In this document: piece after piece, positions 38,674-47,555 of the stretch | How the letters are laid out: every line of letters starts with the position of its first letter | How positions within the stretch are numbered: position 1 is the stretch's first letter | From: Prochlorococcus sp. AG-363-O15 | GTDB taxonomy: Bacteria; Cyanobacteriota; Cyanobacteriia; PCC-6307; Cyanobiaceae | Direction of reading: 5' to 3' | Length of the DNA stretch: 64,000 nt | Assembly: GCA_003278255.1 (NCBI GenBank) | Contig: QCFZ01000002.1 | Span: 124,001-188,000 of the forward strand | Position numbers and translations under genes: made by a program | The notes under the pieces: generated by a model | Database searches by the model: none | What the model saw: the letters and a program-made list of their open reading frames with translations, nothing else | What the model was told of the DNA's origin: nothing

Positions 38674-40095
38674 TTGACCTCGCCGAAGCCGTCCTCTTCA
38701 AATTCAACTAGACGCTCTAGGAAATTCTCCAGGCGTCGTTTCAGGACTGGGAAGGTCTCTCAGCAGAGGGATTTGATTACGCGGTCAAGAAGAGCAATCC
38801 GTTGGCTTTTGCCTGGATTGGTAGTTAAGCGCTGGATGCTGACTTCTGGGTTGGGATTATTAATGGCCCTATTGGGGGGTGCAATTTGGGCTGATTTAAA
38901 GCCAATTTATTGGACTATTGAAACTCTTACTTGGCTTCTTAGTGCAATTACTACGGTTTTGCCGAGAAGTATTACTGGTCCATTGGTGTTAATTCTTGGC
39001 GCTGGACTTTTGTTATGGGGACAAAGTCGAAGTTTTGGATCTATTCAGCAAGCGCTTGCTCCAGATAAAGATACTGTTTTGGTTGATGCACTGCGAGCAA
39101 AAAGCAAACTTAATCGTGGTCCAAATATTGTTGCTATTGGAGGAGGCACTGGTTTAGCCACACTTTTAAGTGGATTAAAACGCTATAGCAGTCGAATTAC
39201 TGCCATTGTCACTGTGGCTGATGATGGAGGAAGTAGCGGAATTCTTCGACGAGAATTAGGTGTACAACCTCCAGGAGATATTCGAAATTGTCTTGCGGCA
39301 CTTTCAACAGAAGAACCTTTACTGACCAGACTTTTTCAATATCGTTTTTCTGCAGGGAGTGGACTTGAAGGACATAGTTTTGGCAATCTTTTTCTTTCGG
39401 CATTAACTGCTATTACTGGCAATCTAGAAACAGCAATTACAGCTTCAAGTAGGGTTCTTGCTGTACAAGGTCAGGTCGTACCAGCAACAAATGTAGATGT
39501 TCGTTTATGGGCAGAGTTAGAAAATGGACAAAGGATTGAAGGAGAGTCTGCAATAGGAAAGGCACCTAGTCCTATTGTCAGAATGGGTTGTTTGCCTGAA
39601 AAACCACCTGCGTTACCTCGTGCTCTTGAAGCGATTGCCAATGCAGATTTGATTTTGCTTGGTCCGGGTAGTCTTTATACATCTTTATTGCCTAATTTGC
39701 TTGTACCAGAATTAGTAACTGCGATAGAGCGTAGTAATTCTCCTAAGCTATATATATGTAATCTAATGACCCAACCAGGTGAAACTGATGGCCTTGATGT
39801 TGGTGGACATTTGAGAGCTATAGAAGCTCAATTGGCAAGTTTAGGAATTGGTAAAAGACTTTTTAGCTCTGTATTAGCTCAAGATGATATGGAACCTTCT
39901 CCATTAATTGAATACTATCGAGCTAGAGGTGCTGAACCTGTGCTTTGTGATGAGGAAGCCTTGGAATCTTTAGGTTATGAAGTCATGCAGGCTCCCCTAC
40001 AAGGAGGCAGGCCAACAGCTACTTTGCGGCATGACCCTAGAAGTCTTTCATTGGCAATAATGCGGTTTTATAGAAAGCAAAAGAGGGATCTTTAG
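38674..40095 (+). CDS. YvcK/CofD-like gluconeogenesis factor with membrane anchor
   Basis: 473 residues. A basic N terminus (RRSRKFSRRRFRTG) and two hydrophobic segments (about residues 57-72 and 100-114) precede a YvcK/CofD-fold domain beginning VAIGGGTGLATLLSGLKRYSSRITAIVTVADDGGSSG near residue 153 and including PPGDIRNCLAALS, GHSFGNLFLSALTAI and LILLGPGSLYTSLLPNLLV. B. subtilis YvcK binds UDP-GlcNAc and affects growth on gluconeogenic carbon sources and cell shape. The membrane anchor is common in cyanobacterial members. Converges with ndhJ. Confidence 0.92.
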   Translation: MTSPKPSSSNSTRRSRKFSRRRFRTGKVSQQRDLITRSRRAIRWLLPGLVVKRWMLTSGLGLLMALLGGAIWADLKPIYWTIETLTWLLSAITTVLPRSITGPLVLILGAGLLLWGQSRSFGSIQQALAPDKDTVLVDALRAKSKLNRGPNIVAIGGGTGLATLLSGLKRYSSRITAIVTVADDGGSSGILRRELGVQPPGDIRNCLAALSTEEPLLTRLFQYRFSAGSGLEGHSFGNLFLSALTAITGNLETAITASSRVLAVQGQVVPATNVDVRLWAELENGQRIEGESAIGKAPSPIVRMGCLPEKPPALPRALEAIANADLILLGPGSLYTSLLPNLLVPELVTAIERSNSPKLYICNLMTQPGETDGLDVGGHLRAIEAQLASLGIGKRLFSSVLAQDDMEPSPLIEYYRARGAEPVLCDEEALESLGYEVMQAPLQGGRPTATLRHDPRSLSLAIMRFYRKQKRDL

Positions 40096-40112
40096 GGAAC
40101 TTAATTACTTAA

Positions 40113-40664
40113 TTAATATGCGTCTTGCATTTCATAAAAATCCGGCTGAATGTAATCTTTCCTTAGTGGCCAACCTTTCCAGTCTTCTGGCATAAGTAAA
40201 CGTTTTGGATGAGGGTGACCTTCAAAAGAGATGCCAAACATGTCGTAAGTTTCTCTTTCTTGCCAGTCAGAACCTCTAAATAGTCCATATAAGCTTGGAA
40301 CCTTGAGCTCCCCGTCACGAGGTAAAAATATTTTGAGGCGTACTTCTCTGGGTTTTTTATCTATTGATTTTGTGGAATTTGTAGTTATTATTTCGTTCAT
40401 TGCAATTAAGTGATAGAAACAAACTAATTTTGCCCCTGCCCCTTCGTCATAACCTCCTTGGCATTGCAAATAATCGAAACCATTATCTTTTAGTACGCAA
40501 GCAATATTGTTGAGACAAGTTGGCTCTATGCTAATAATTTCAACTCCAAGATGATCTGGTTCGAGCGATTCATTTGAAAAGCCTTTACTTGTAAGCCATT
40601 GACTAATTGGCCCTGCTTCTTGGGCTTGTTGTTCGTCGTTTTTTAGAGGTGTTTCATTATTCAT
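40113..40664 (-). CDS. ndhJ: NADH-quinone oxidoreductase (NDH-1) subunit J
   Basis: 183 residues; homolog of respiratory complex I 30-kDa subunit NuoC. Seen: the family stretch [39 protein letters not shown] near residues 105-145 and [17 protein letters not shown] near the end. Soluble subunit of the peripheral arm on the cytoplasmic side of the thylakoid. Its ATG overlaps the ndhK stop by four bases, so coupled translation. Last gene of the ndhC-K-J unit. Confidence 0.96.
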   Translation of the reverse strand: MNNETPLKNDEQQAQEAGPISQWLTSKGFSNESLEPDHLGVEIISIEPTCLNNIACVLKDNGFDYLQCQGGYDEGAGAKLVCFYHLIAMNEIITTNSTKSIDKKPREVRLKIFLPRDGELKVPSLYGLFRGSDWQERETYDMFGISFEGHPHPKRLLMPEDWKGWPLRKDYIQPDFYEMQDAY

Positions 40665-41452
40665 GATTTTGACTTTTCGGGGGGAATCGCCATTGGATCT
40701 AAGATAGATTCTTTGGGCTCTAATTTGCTTGGGAAAGGGAATTCAGTGCTTTCATTTAAAGCTGCTTTCTGTGTATCTGCATTTAAATAAGCCCCAGTAA
40801 TTTTTGATGGAATTATTTTCATTTTATGGGAGATTGTGAAGTAACGATGAGATTGCTGCATCTTTGGTCGTTCAGTTATTGATTCGTTTCCTACTTTCTT
40901 TCTTAGTTTGATAACAGCATCAAAAATTGCTTCTGGTCTTGGAGGACAGCCTGGAAGGTAAAGATCGACGGGAATTAATTTATCAACACCTCTTACTGCT
41001 GTTGTTGAGTCGGCGCTGAACATTCCACCTGTAATTGTGCAAGCACCCATGGCAATCACATATTTTGGCTCTGGCATTTGCTCATAAAGCCTTACTAAGG
41101 CTGGTGCCATTTTCATTGTGACTGTGCCAGCAACTATTAGAAGGTCTGCTTGCCTTGGGGAGCTTCGTGGTACTAGTCCGAAACGATCAAAATCAAATCT
41201 TGAACCAATTAAAGCGGCAAATTCAATAAAACAACATGCAGTTCCATAAAGCAGAGGCCAAAGACTGCTTAATCTTGCCCAATTGTGAAGGTCATCCAAG
41301 CTTGTAAGAATTATGTTCTCACTTAAGTCAGAGGTAACAGTTGGGATTTCTAGTGGACCGCAACTCGCAGCACGTAGATCTCGAATGGCATTAATGGAGG
41401 GATGTTCTTTCAAGGGTTTAGCTCCATTCAAGGGCACCTTTGCGCCATGCAT
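40661..41452 (-). CDS. ndhK: NDH-1 subunit K (iron-sulfur, NuoB homolog)
   Basis: Bears iron-sulfur cluster N2. Cluster cysteines visible in [20 protein letters not shown] and [13 protein letters not shown]. About 263 residues from the ATG at 41452 (MHGAKVPLN); that start lies within ndhC, overlapping it by 35 bases. In-frame GTG at 41437 or TTG at 41413 (just after the ndhC stop) are possible alternatives and cannot be excluded. The C terminus of about 55 residues is low-complexity and weakly conserved. Confidence 0.94.
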   Translation of the reverse strand: MHGAKVPLNGAKPLKEHPSINAIRDLRAASCGPLEIPTVTSDLSENIILTSLDDLHNWARLSSLWPLLYGTACCFIEFAALIGSRFDFDRFGLVPRSSPRQADLLIVAGTVTMKMAPALVRLYEQMPEPKYVIAMGACTITGGMFSADSTTAVRGVDKLIPVDLYLPGCPPRPEAIFDAVIKLRKKVGNESITERPKMQQSHRYFTISHKMKIIPSKITGAYLNADTQKAALNESTEFPFPSKLEPKESILDPMAIPPEKSKS

Positions 41453-41780
41453 AGGCAAGGGCAACAACCAGGATTGCAATAAAAATAACTGCTTCTATGA
41501 ATGCCAATAAACCAAGTCGATGAAATGCTACTGCCCATGGATAAAGGAAAACTGTTTCTACGTCAAAGATGACAAACACAAGTGCAAACATGTAGTAGCG
41601 AATGTTGAATTGAATCCATGCACCACCTATTGGCTCCATTCCTGATTCGTATGTCAGCTCTCGCTCACCTGACCTACTTCGAGGCGAAATCAATTTGTTG
41701 GTAACTAAAGCGAGCGTAGGTACAGCTGTTGCTATTAGCAGAAACCCCAGAAAGGCGTCGTAACCTGGCAGGGCAAACAT
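41418..41780 (-). CDS. ndhC: NDH-1 subunit C (NuoA homolog)
   Basis: 120 residues from the ATG at 41780 ([21 protein letters not shown]), the known length; the longer frame adds 43 unlike residues that would run into the divergent rubA start. Three membrane spans are seen: the first after the N terminus, then [28 protein letters not shown] (with the conserved acidic FDVE) and [22 protein letters not shown]. First gene of ndhC-K-J, divergent from rubA. Confidence 0.95.
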   Translation of the reverse strand: MFALPGYDAFLGFLLIATAVPTLALVTNKLISPRSRSGERELTYESGMEPIGGAWIQFNIRYYMFALVFVIFDVETVFLYPWAVAFHRLGLLAFIEAVIFIAILVVALAYAWRKGALEWS

Positions 41781-41861
41781 ATTAAAAGGCAATTCATCAC
41801 TCAGTCTGGCATTCACTGACCAAAGTTCGTCGATAGAGTTGTATTGAATGGGAGAGCAGAG

Positions 41862-42293
41862 GTGAGCAACGACACCAAAACTGCAGAAAATGATGCAGAA
41901 GCCAATCAATTGGGTCAGGGTCCCGATGGGGGCGATCAGTCCTCAGAAAATACCTTCGCTGAGGCACAAGTCATTGACTTAAGCACTCATAGATTTGAGT
42001 GCAGGAGTTGTGGCTATGTTTACGATTCAAAAGAAGGAGTTAAGAAGTTTGGAATTCCAAGCGGGACTCCTTTTTCGGAATTAGATCAGACAAGTTTCCG
42101 GTGTCCCGTTTGTCGAGCGGGTAAGGAAACTTTTAAAGATATTGGGCCAAGATCAAGACCTAGTGGATTCGAGGAGAATTTGAATTATGGCTTTGGAGTG
42201 AATAGCTTGACCTCTGGTCAGAAGAATGTATTGATCTTTGGAGGACTGGCTTTTGTAGTCGCGTGTTTCCTATCCCTTTATTCATTGAATTGA
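41862..42293 (+). CDS. rubA: Membrane-anchored rubredoxin RubA
   Basis: 143 residues from the GTG at 41862 ([11 protein letters not shown]). The rubredoxin domain has two CxxC pairs, [15 protein letters not shown] and [13 protein letters not shown], that bind one iron. A C-terminal membrane span ([20 protein letters not shown]) tethers it to the thylakoid. RubA is needed for photosystem assembly in cyanobacteria and plants. The next gene, ycf48, is 14 bases away, the standard photosystem II assembly gene order. An ATG at 41844 is an alternative start. Confidence 0.94.
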   Translation: MSNDTKTAENDAEANQLGQGPDGGDQSSENTFAEAQVIDLSTHRFECRSCGYVYDSKEGVKKFGIPSGTPFSELDQTSFRCPVCRAGKETFKDIGPRSRPSGFEENLNYGFGVNSLTSGQKNVLIFGGLAFVVACFLSLYSLN

Positions 42294-42307
42294 TCTCAAG
42301 GATTTTT

Positions 42308-43318
42308 ATGAAACCTTTATTTTCTTCCCTATTGAATTTGGTTTTGATACTTTCTTTAGGCTTAGGGCTTGGAGGTTGTGTCACTACCAGGCTTCCAGTT
42401 GCAACGAGTAGTCCTTGGCAAAAAGTAGATCTAGAGACTCAAGCTAATCCACTCGATTTGGGCTTTGTTGATAAAGATCGTGGTTTTTTGATTGGTACTA
42501 ATCGCTTAATTCTTGAAACAGATGATGGTGGTGCAACTTGGGAGGAAAGAAATCTGGACCTGCCTTCAGATGAGAATTTTCGTCTTATAAGTATTGATTT
42601 TCAAGGTAATGAGGGCTGGATAGCTGGACAGCCTGGTCTGGTAATGCATTCAAGTGATGCAGGTAAAAATTGGACGCGTCTTTTATTAGGCAATAAATTG
42701 CCAGGCGATCCGTATTTAATAACTACAGCAGGTAGGGACTCTGCAGAGCTGGCAACTACTGCTGGGGCGGTTTATTTGACTAAAGATGGAGGGGCTACAT
42801 GGGAAGGCAAAGTTAGTGATGCTTCTGGCGGGGTTCGTGATCTTCGAAGAGGGGGCGATGGAAGGTATGTAAGTGTGAGCAGTCTTGGCAACTTTTTTGC
42901 AACATTGAATCCTGGAGATGACGCATGGGAGCCACATCAAAGGGCAAGTTCCAAGCGGGTTCAAAGTTTAGGGTTCAAGCCAGATGGTGAATTGTGGATG
43001 CTTTCTAGAGGAGCTGAGATTCGATTTAATGACCAACCAGGAGAAATAGAAAGTTGGAGTAAGCCAATTATTCCAATCACAAATGGATACAACTATTTGG
43101 ATTTGGCTTGGGATCCAAATGGCAATATTTGGGCGGCAGGTGGAAACGGCACACTTTTAGTAAGTGAAGATGCCGGTAAAACTTGGAAGGTTGACCCAGT
43201 AGGTGACCAGCAGCCATCAAATCTCATTCGAATCTTGTTTGATCAAAAAAATGACAATGATCAAGTCAGGGCCTTTGTTCTCGGAGAGCGAGGAAACTTG
43301 CTTCGTTGGGTTGGATAA
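42308..43318 (+). CDS. ycf48: Photosystem II assembly factor Ycf48/HCF136
   Basis: 336 residues from ATG 42308; a longer frame at 42263 overlaps rubA. A lipoprotein signal peptide with lipobox LGLGGC (Cys24) is visible, so the protein is probably lipid-anchored on the lumenal side. The remainder is a seven-blade propeller with repeated [23 protein letters not shown] and [12 protein letters not shown] motifs. Ycf48 helps insert D1 and assemble the reaction centre. Between rubA and psbE, as in other cyanobacteria. Confidence 0.96.
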   Translation: MKPLFSSLLNLVLILSLGLGLGGCVTTRLPVATSSPWQKVDLETQANPLDLGFVDKDRGFLIGTNRLILETDDGGATWEERNLDLPSDENFRLISIDFQGNEGWIAGQPGLVMHSSDAGKNWTRLLLGNKLPGDPYLITTAGRDSAELATTAGAVYLTKDGGATWEGKVSDASGGVRDLRRGGDGRYVSVSSLGNFFATLNPGDDAWEPHQRASSKRVQSLGFKPDGELWMLSRGAEIRFNDQPGEIESWSKPIIPITNGYNYLDLAWDPNGNIWAAGGNGTLLVSEDAGKTWKVDPVGDQQPSNLIRILFDQKNDNDQVRAFVLGERGNLLRWVG

Positions 43319-43426
43319 ATTACTGAATTAATTCCAATGCACAACGCTCTGTAACCATGCGACCTAAGCATGGGCAGAGTTTATCTCGAGTCTTGATAGG
43401 ATCATGCTGCTGATACGCGTGAGGCT

Positions 43427-43675
43427 ATGGCTGCCGGCTCCACAGGGGAACGCCCGTTTTTTGAAATCATCACAAGTGTCCGCTATTGGATTATCCATGC
43501 AGTAACTCTGCCTGCGATTTTTGTAGCTGGATTCTTGTTTGTGTCTACGGGTCTTGCCTATGACACCTTCGGGACCCCAAGACCAGATGCTTATTTCCAG
43601 GCATCTGAAACTAAAGCTCCAGTTGTGAGCCAGCGTTTCGAATCCAAGTCCCAACTCGACCTGCGCCTGAAATAA
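43427..43675 (+). CDS. psbE: Cytochrome b559 alpha subunit
   Basis: 82 residues. [45 protein letters not shown] is nearly the textbook PsbE sequence, with the haem-ligating histidine in YWIIHAVT near residue 24. A single-span photosystem II subunit; the haem is shared with PsbF. The 108-base gap upstream suggests its own promoter in addition to any read-through from rubA-ycf48. psbF starts 3 bases later. Confidence 0.98.
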   Translation: MAAGSTGERPFFEIITSVRYWIIHAVTLPAIFVAGFLFVSTGLAYDTFGTPRPDAYFQASETKAPVVSQRFESKSQLDLRLK

Positions 43676-43678
43676 GCC

Positions 43679-43825
43679 ATGTCTCAATCTTCTGCTCCAA
43701 TTCAAGCTGCTGAAGTACGCACCTATCCGATCTTTACCGTTCGGTGGCTTGCAGTACATGCTTTGGCTATTCCAACTGTGTTTTTCTTAGGCGCTATTGC
43801 AGCTATGCAGTTCATTCGCCGCTGA
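43679..43825 (+). CDS. psbF: Cytochrome b559 beta subunit
   Basis: 48 residues, [20 protein letters not shown] followed by [20 protein letters not shown] and AAMQFIRR. The haem-ligating histidine is in [10 protein letters not shown] near residue 27. Single-span photosystem II subunit. Starts 3 bases after the psbE stop; psbL follows 19 bases later. Confidence 0.98.
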   Translation: MSQSSAPIQAAEVRTYPIFTVRWLAVHALAIPTVFFLGAIAAMQFIRR

Positions 43826-43844
43826 TTGATCCTTATTACTAGTC

Positions 43845-43964
43845 ATGCAAGTCAATCCGAACCCAAACAAACTGCCTGTTGAATTAAACCGCACAAGCCT
43901 TTATTTGGGCTTATTGCTGGTTTTTGTCATGGGTGTTTTGTTTTCCAGCTATTTCTTTAACTGA
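43845..43964 (+). CDS. psbL: Photosystem II reaction centre protein L
   Basis: 39 residues, beginning [20 protein letters not shown] and ending [18 protein letters not shown], with the conserved [29 protein letters not shown] pattern of PsbL. Single membrane span; needed for stable plastoquinone binding and electron flow in photosystem II. Between psbF and psbJ in the standard order. Confidence 0.97.
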   Translation: MQVNPNPNKLPVELNRTSLYLGLLLVFVMGVLFSSYFFN

Positions 43965-43976
43965 GCTTTCTAAACC

Positions 43977-44174
43977 ATGAGCACAAAACTAAAGGGACCT
44001 GACGGACGTATTCCGGATCGCCTTCCTGATGGCCGCCCAGCGGTTTCATGGGAACGACGTTGGACAGAGGGTTCTCTGCCCCTATGGCTAGTTGCTACAG
44101 CAGGTGGAATTGCTCTGATTTTTGTTCTTGGTATTTTCTTCTATGGCTCCTATACAGGAGTTGGCTCCGCCTGA
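43977..44174 (+). CDS. psbJ: Photosystem II reaction centre protein J
   Basis: 65 residues. The N-terminal half is hydrophilic ([21 protein letters not shown]); the second half has a membrane span, [32 protein letters not shown], with the diagnostic IPLWLVATVAGxxVIxxLGxFFYGxYxGxGSS-like sequence. Last gene of psbE-F-L-J, 12 bases after psbL, and followed by a long terminator hairpin. Confidence 0.97.
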   Translation: MSTKLKGPDGRIPDRLPDGRPAVSWERRWTEGSLPLWLVATAGGIALIFVLGIFFYGSYTGVGSA

Positions 44175-44244
44175 AGTGTTTACAAAGACCTAAGACATTT
44201 TGCTTGATTCATTAGGCAAAATCAGAGTCAAGTTTCTTTTTTAT

Positions 44245-44301
44245 AAAAACACCTATAAAATCGAGCATTTTAATTTTCATGCTTGATTTTTAGGTGTTTT
44301 T
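44245..44301. terminator. Long bidirectional terminator hairpin between psbJ and mtnP
   Basis: AAAAACACCTA plus TAAAATCGAGCAT on the left pairs with ATGCTTGATTTTT plus AGGTGTTTTT on the right, with one bulge/mismatch and one wobble, around a T-rich loop. It carries A-runs and T-runs on both outer ends, so it works in both directions. The right arm encodes the last residues (KNT) and the stop of mtnP. Confidence 0.85.
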
Positions 44302-45204
44302 ATAATGCCCCCAATAAGGAGAAGTGAATAGATTGATTTTTTTTCTTGTATGAGAAGGTACTTTTTCTTTTGAAGTCATCAGAGCATTCTTTAAAGCACT
44401 ATGGGATTTGCTAGATGGTCTTATCTCTCCAATTTTCTTAGCAGTTAATTCGATAATCTCAGTAGCAATTCTTGCGTTGTCGTAGAGATTCTCTAAAACC
44501 ATTTCTACTGAGACATTTTCGTGTTCTTCATGCCAACAATCATAATCAGTAGCCATCGATAATGATGAATAAGCGATTTCAGCTTCTCTAGCTAATCTGG
44601 CTTCAGTATGATTGGTCATGCCAATTACCGTGCATCCCCAGGTTCGATATAAGTTTGATTCGGCACGAGTTGAAAATGCTGGACCTTCCATTGCTAGGTA
44701 GGTCCCCCCACGATGCAATTGTCTACCTTCAGGTATAAGATTTTCTCCTGCATCAGCAAGAATCCTAGAAAGGATAGGGCAAAAAGGATCTGCCATTGTG
44801 ATATGAGCAACAGCACCATCTGAGAAGAAAGTTAGAGGTCTTTGATGAGTCCTGTCTATAAATTGATCAGGAACTACCATGTCAAGTGGACGTACTTGTT
44901 CTTGGAGCGATCCCACAGCTGACGGAGAAATAATCCAACGAACTCCTAAAGAACGAAGAGCCCAAATGTTTGCTTGGTAAGGTATTTCTGTGGGCGTTAA
45001 TGTGTGATGTCGACCATGGCGGGCAAGAAAAACAACTTGCATACCTCCTAATTTCCCGAGCCTTAATTTGTCAGAAGGCTTGCCATAGGGAGTGTCTATA
45101 TTTATTTCTTGAAGGTCTTCGATTCCACTTATTTCATAGAGGCCACTTCCGCCCATAACCCCTAAGAGGGCATTGTTAAGAGAGAAGGTGTTAGAAGGTT
45201 CCAA
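44290..45204 (-). CDS. mtnP: S-methyl-5'-thioadenosine phosphorylase MtnP
   Basis: Splits methylthioadenosine into adenine and 5-methylthioribose 1-phosphate. 304 residues. Seen: GVMGGSGLYEISGIEDLQE near residue 14, FLARHGRHHTLTPTEIPYQANIWAL near residue 54, EGPAFSTRAESNLYRTWGCTVIGMTNHTEARLAREAEI near residue 168 and MATDYDCWHE near residue 213. Divergent from mtnA, the next enzyme, across a 209-base promoter region. Its stop codon lies in the shared terminator. Confidence 0.95.
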   Translation of the reverse strand: MEPSNTFSLNNALLGVMGGSGLYEISGIEDLQEINIDTPYGKPSDKLRLGKLGGMQVVFLARHGRHHTLTPTEIPYQANIWALRSLGVRWIISPSAVGSLQEQVRPLDMVVPDQFIDRTHQRPLTFFSDGAVAHITMADPFCPILSRILADAGENLIPEGRQLHRGGTYLAMEGPAFSTRAESNLYRTWGCTVIGMTNHTEARLAREAEIAYSSLSMATDYDCWHEEHENVSVEMVLENLYDNARIATEIIELTAKKIGEIRPSSKSHSALKNALMTSKEKVPSHTRKKINLFTSPYWGHYKNT

Positions 45205-45413
45205 ATAGAGATCTGAATATACTAAATATGATAGCTTCTCAATGATTAGGTTTGATTTTACGATTTAGCAGCCTAATTACCTCTTGCCTCTTGAGGCCAA
45301 TTGATTCAGTGTAGCTATTAATATTTTTTTTAGGTTACCTTATCTCAAGTTAGAATGTTGTTAGATCAACTTTTAATTAGATTTAATCCCTTGTTTATTT
45401 GTAGAGATAGATC

Positions 45414-46529
45414 ATGAAAATCAATGGACAGAATTGGCGTTCAATATGGCTTGAGGAAGATACTCTTTCCATAGGGATTATTGATCAGAGAAAGCTTCCC
45501 CATTGCTTCGTTACTACCTCGTTGCATACATATAGGGATGTTGTAAATGCTATCAATAAAATGCTAGTTCGAGGTGCTCCTTTGATTGGGGTTGCAGGTG
45601 CATATGGCTTGATGCTAGCCCTCAAAGAAGATTCTAGTGACTTGGCTTTAGATAATGCCTTTAATGAACTTATTTCCACTCGACCAACAGCTGTTAACCT
45701 CCGCTGGGCATTAAACAGGGTTTTTGAAAAAGTAAAAAAAATGCCAAAAGGTGACCGAGTATTTGGTGCAAAAAATGAAGCAACTTTAATTGTTGAGGAA
45801 GATTTGTTAATGTGTGAATCTATAGGTAATTATGGAGTAGAGGTTTTTAAAAGGATTGATCAGAATAGACCTAGCAAATATCAATATAAACCATTAAATA
45901 TTTTGACCCATTGCAATGCGGGTTGGCTTGCTACTGTTGATTGGGGTACAGCTCTTTCTCCAATATATAAAGCACATAGGCAGGGTTTAGACGTTCATGT
46001 TTGGGTTGATGAGACTAGACCAAGAAATCAAGGCGCTAGTTTGACAGCTTATGAATTGAGTAATGAAGGGATTCCAAATACTTTAATTGTTGATAATGCA
46101 GGTGGATTTTTAATGCAAAATAAAGAAATAGATGTTGTTATTGTTGGAGCAGATCGAGTCACTAGATCTGGCGATGTTTGTAATAAAATAGGAACATATT
46201 TAAAGGCTTTAGCTGCCAAAGATAATGGGATACCTTTCTATGTAGCTATGCCTTCTTCTACACTTGACTGGGCACTCAATAATGGAATTTCTGAAATTCC
46301 TATTGAGATGCGTTCCTCTTCTGAAGTTACACAAGTAAGTGGTCGACTTATTAGCAATTCTTTTAAATCTGAAATTGTTGCTGTAGAAATCTTGGCTAAA
46401 GGAACTAATGTTATAAACCCGGCCTTTGATATAACCCCTGCAAAGTTAGTTACATCATGTATTACTGAACGAGGTATTGCTCCATGTTCCGAAGATGGAT
46501 TCAGGAGTCTTTTCCCTGAATTAGAATAA
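45414..46529 (+). CDS. mtnA: S-methyl-5-thioribose-1-phosphate isomerase MtnA
   Basis: Converts the MtnP product to the ribulose phosphate. 371 residues of the eIF2B-related fold. Seen: MLVRGAPLIGVAGAYGLMLAL near residue 47, LTHCNAGWLATVDWGTALSPI with the catalytic cysteine near residue 164, DETRPRNQGASLTAYEL, and IVGADRVTRSGDVCNKIGTYLKALAA with the catalytic aspartate near residue 242. Diverges from mtnP. Further methionine-salvage enzymes are not visible here. It ends only 3 bases from the convergent epimerase. Confidence 0.95.
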   Translation: MKINGQNWRSIWLEEDTLSIGIIDQRKLPHCFVTTSLHTYRDVVNAINKMLVRGAPLIGVAGAYGLMLALKEDSSDLALDNAFNELISTRPTAVNLRWALNRVFEKVKKMPKGDRVFGAKNEATLIVEEDLLMCESIGNYGVEVFKRIDQNRPSKYQYKPLNILTHCNAGWLATVDWGTALSPIYKAHRQGLDVHVWVDETRPRNQGASLTAYELSNEGIPNTLIVDNAGGFLMQNKEIDVVIVGADRVTRSGDVCNKIGTYLKALAAKDNGIPFYVAMPSSTLDWALNNGISEIPIEMRSSSEVTQVSGRLISNSFKSEIVAVEILAKGTNVINPAFDITPAKLVTSCITERGIAPCSEDGFRSLFPELE

Positions 46530-46532
46530 GCA

Positions 46533-47555
46533 TTAATCATAATAAAAATATTTGTACCATTCAGAGAACTTTTTTAAACCTTCTTCGATTTTGATTGACG
46601 GACGAAAGTTTATCCAGGCTTCAAGGGCGGATGTATCTGCGGCAGTAGCAACTACATCACCATCTTGCATAGGGTGAAAACTTTTTTCAGCTTTTTTGCC
46701 AAGTGTATTCTCAAGTACTTCTATAAATTTCATTAGTTCAGTGGGATTTGAATTCCCGATATTAAATATTCTATGTGGGGCAGCTGCTGTAGATGGATCA
46801 GGATTTAATGGATCAAAGTTTTGGTTTTCAGTGGCTGGTTTGTAGCAACAACGAAAGACCCCTTCAATGATGTCATCAATATAAGTAAAATCTCTTTTCA
46901 TATCACCATTATTAAAAACTTTTATTGGCTTTCCATCTAATATTGCTTTAGCAAAAAGCATTGGAGCCATATCAGGTCTTCCCCAGGGACCATAAACTGT
47001 GAAAAATCGCAATCCTGTACAAGGTAATTTATAAAGATGACTGTAGGTATGTGCCATTAGTTCATTTGCTTTTTTTGTGGCAGCATAAAGACTTACGGGG
47101 TGATTAACTGCTTGTTTTTCATGGAAAGGTAAATTTCTATTACCACCATATACTGAACTGCTTGAAGCATAAACCAAATTTTCAATTTGATTCTGTTGAC
47201 AACTTTCGAGAATATTGTTGAAACCAACAATATTTGCTTGTATATAAGCTGAAGGGTTTTCTATTGAATATCTAACACCTGCTTGGGCTGCTAGGTTAAT
47301 AACAACCTTAGGTTTTTCTTGTTTAAATAGTTCTTCTATGCAGTCTTTATTTTCTATAGAAAATTGATGGAAATTCCAATTAGAATATTTTGTAATCGAA
47401 TTGATCTCCTCTAATCGTGCTTTTTTTAGGCCAGGATCATAATAATTATTTAGATTATCAATCCCAATTACTCTTTCTCCATTTTTTATCAGTTTTTTGA
47501 CTAGTGCTGCACCTATAAAACCCGCAGCTCCAGTAATTAAAAAAGAGTCTTTCAT
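46533..47555 (-). CDS. NAD-dependent epimerase, UDP-glucuronate 4-epimerase type
   Basis: 340-residue short-chain epimerase. Rossmann motif ITGAAGFIGAALVKKL near residue 6; DNLNNYYDPGLKKARLEEI near residue 37 is typical of the UDP-glucuronate epimerase group; catalytic Ser and Tyr/Lys are in YASSSSVYGGNRNLPF and SLYAATKKANELMAH. Makes UDP-galacturonate from UDP-glucuronate. Its ATG follows the stop of the UDP-glucose dehydrogenase gene directly, so the two enzymes run in sequence in one unit. Confidence 0.91.
   Translation of the reverse strand: MKDSFLITGAAGFIGAALVKKLIKNGERVIGIDNLNNYYDPGLKKARLEEINSITKYSNWNFHQFSIENKDCIEELFKQEKPKVVINLAAQAGVRYSIENPSAYIQANIVGFNNILESCQQNQIENLVYASSSSVYGGNRNLPFHEKQAVNHPVSLYAATKKANELMAHTYSHLYKLPCTGLRFFTVYGPWGRPDMAPMLFAKAILDGKPIKVFNNGDMKRDFTYIDDIIEGVFRCCYKPATENQNFDPLNPDPSTAAAPHRIFNIGNSNPTELMKFIEVLENTLGKKAEKSFHPMQDGDVVATAADTSALEAWINFRPSIKIEEGLKKFSEWYKYFYYD

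Noticed and set aside
45205-45413. SAM or related riboswitch between mtnP and mtnA
   Set aside because: Only a short GCCTC-TT-GAGGC palindrome is seen; no aptamer core can be built by eye.
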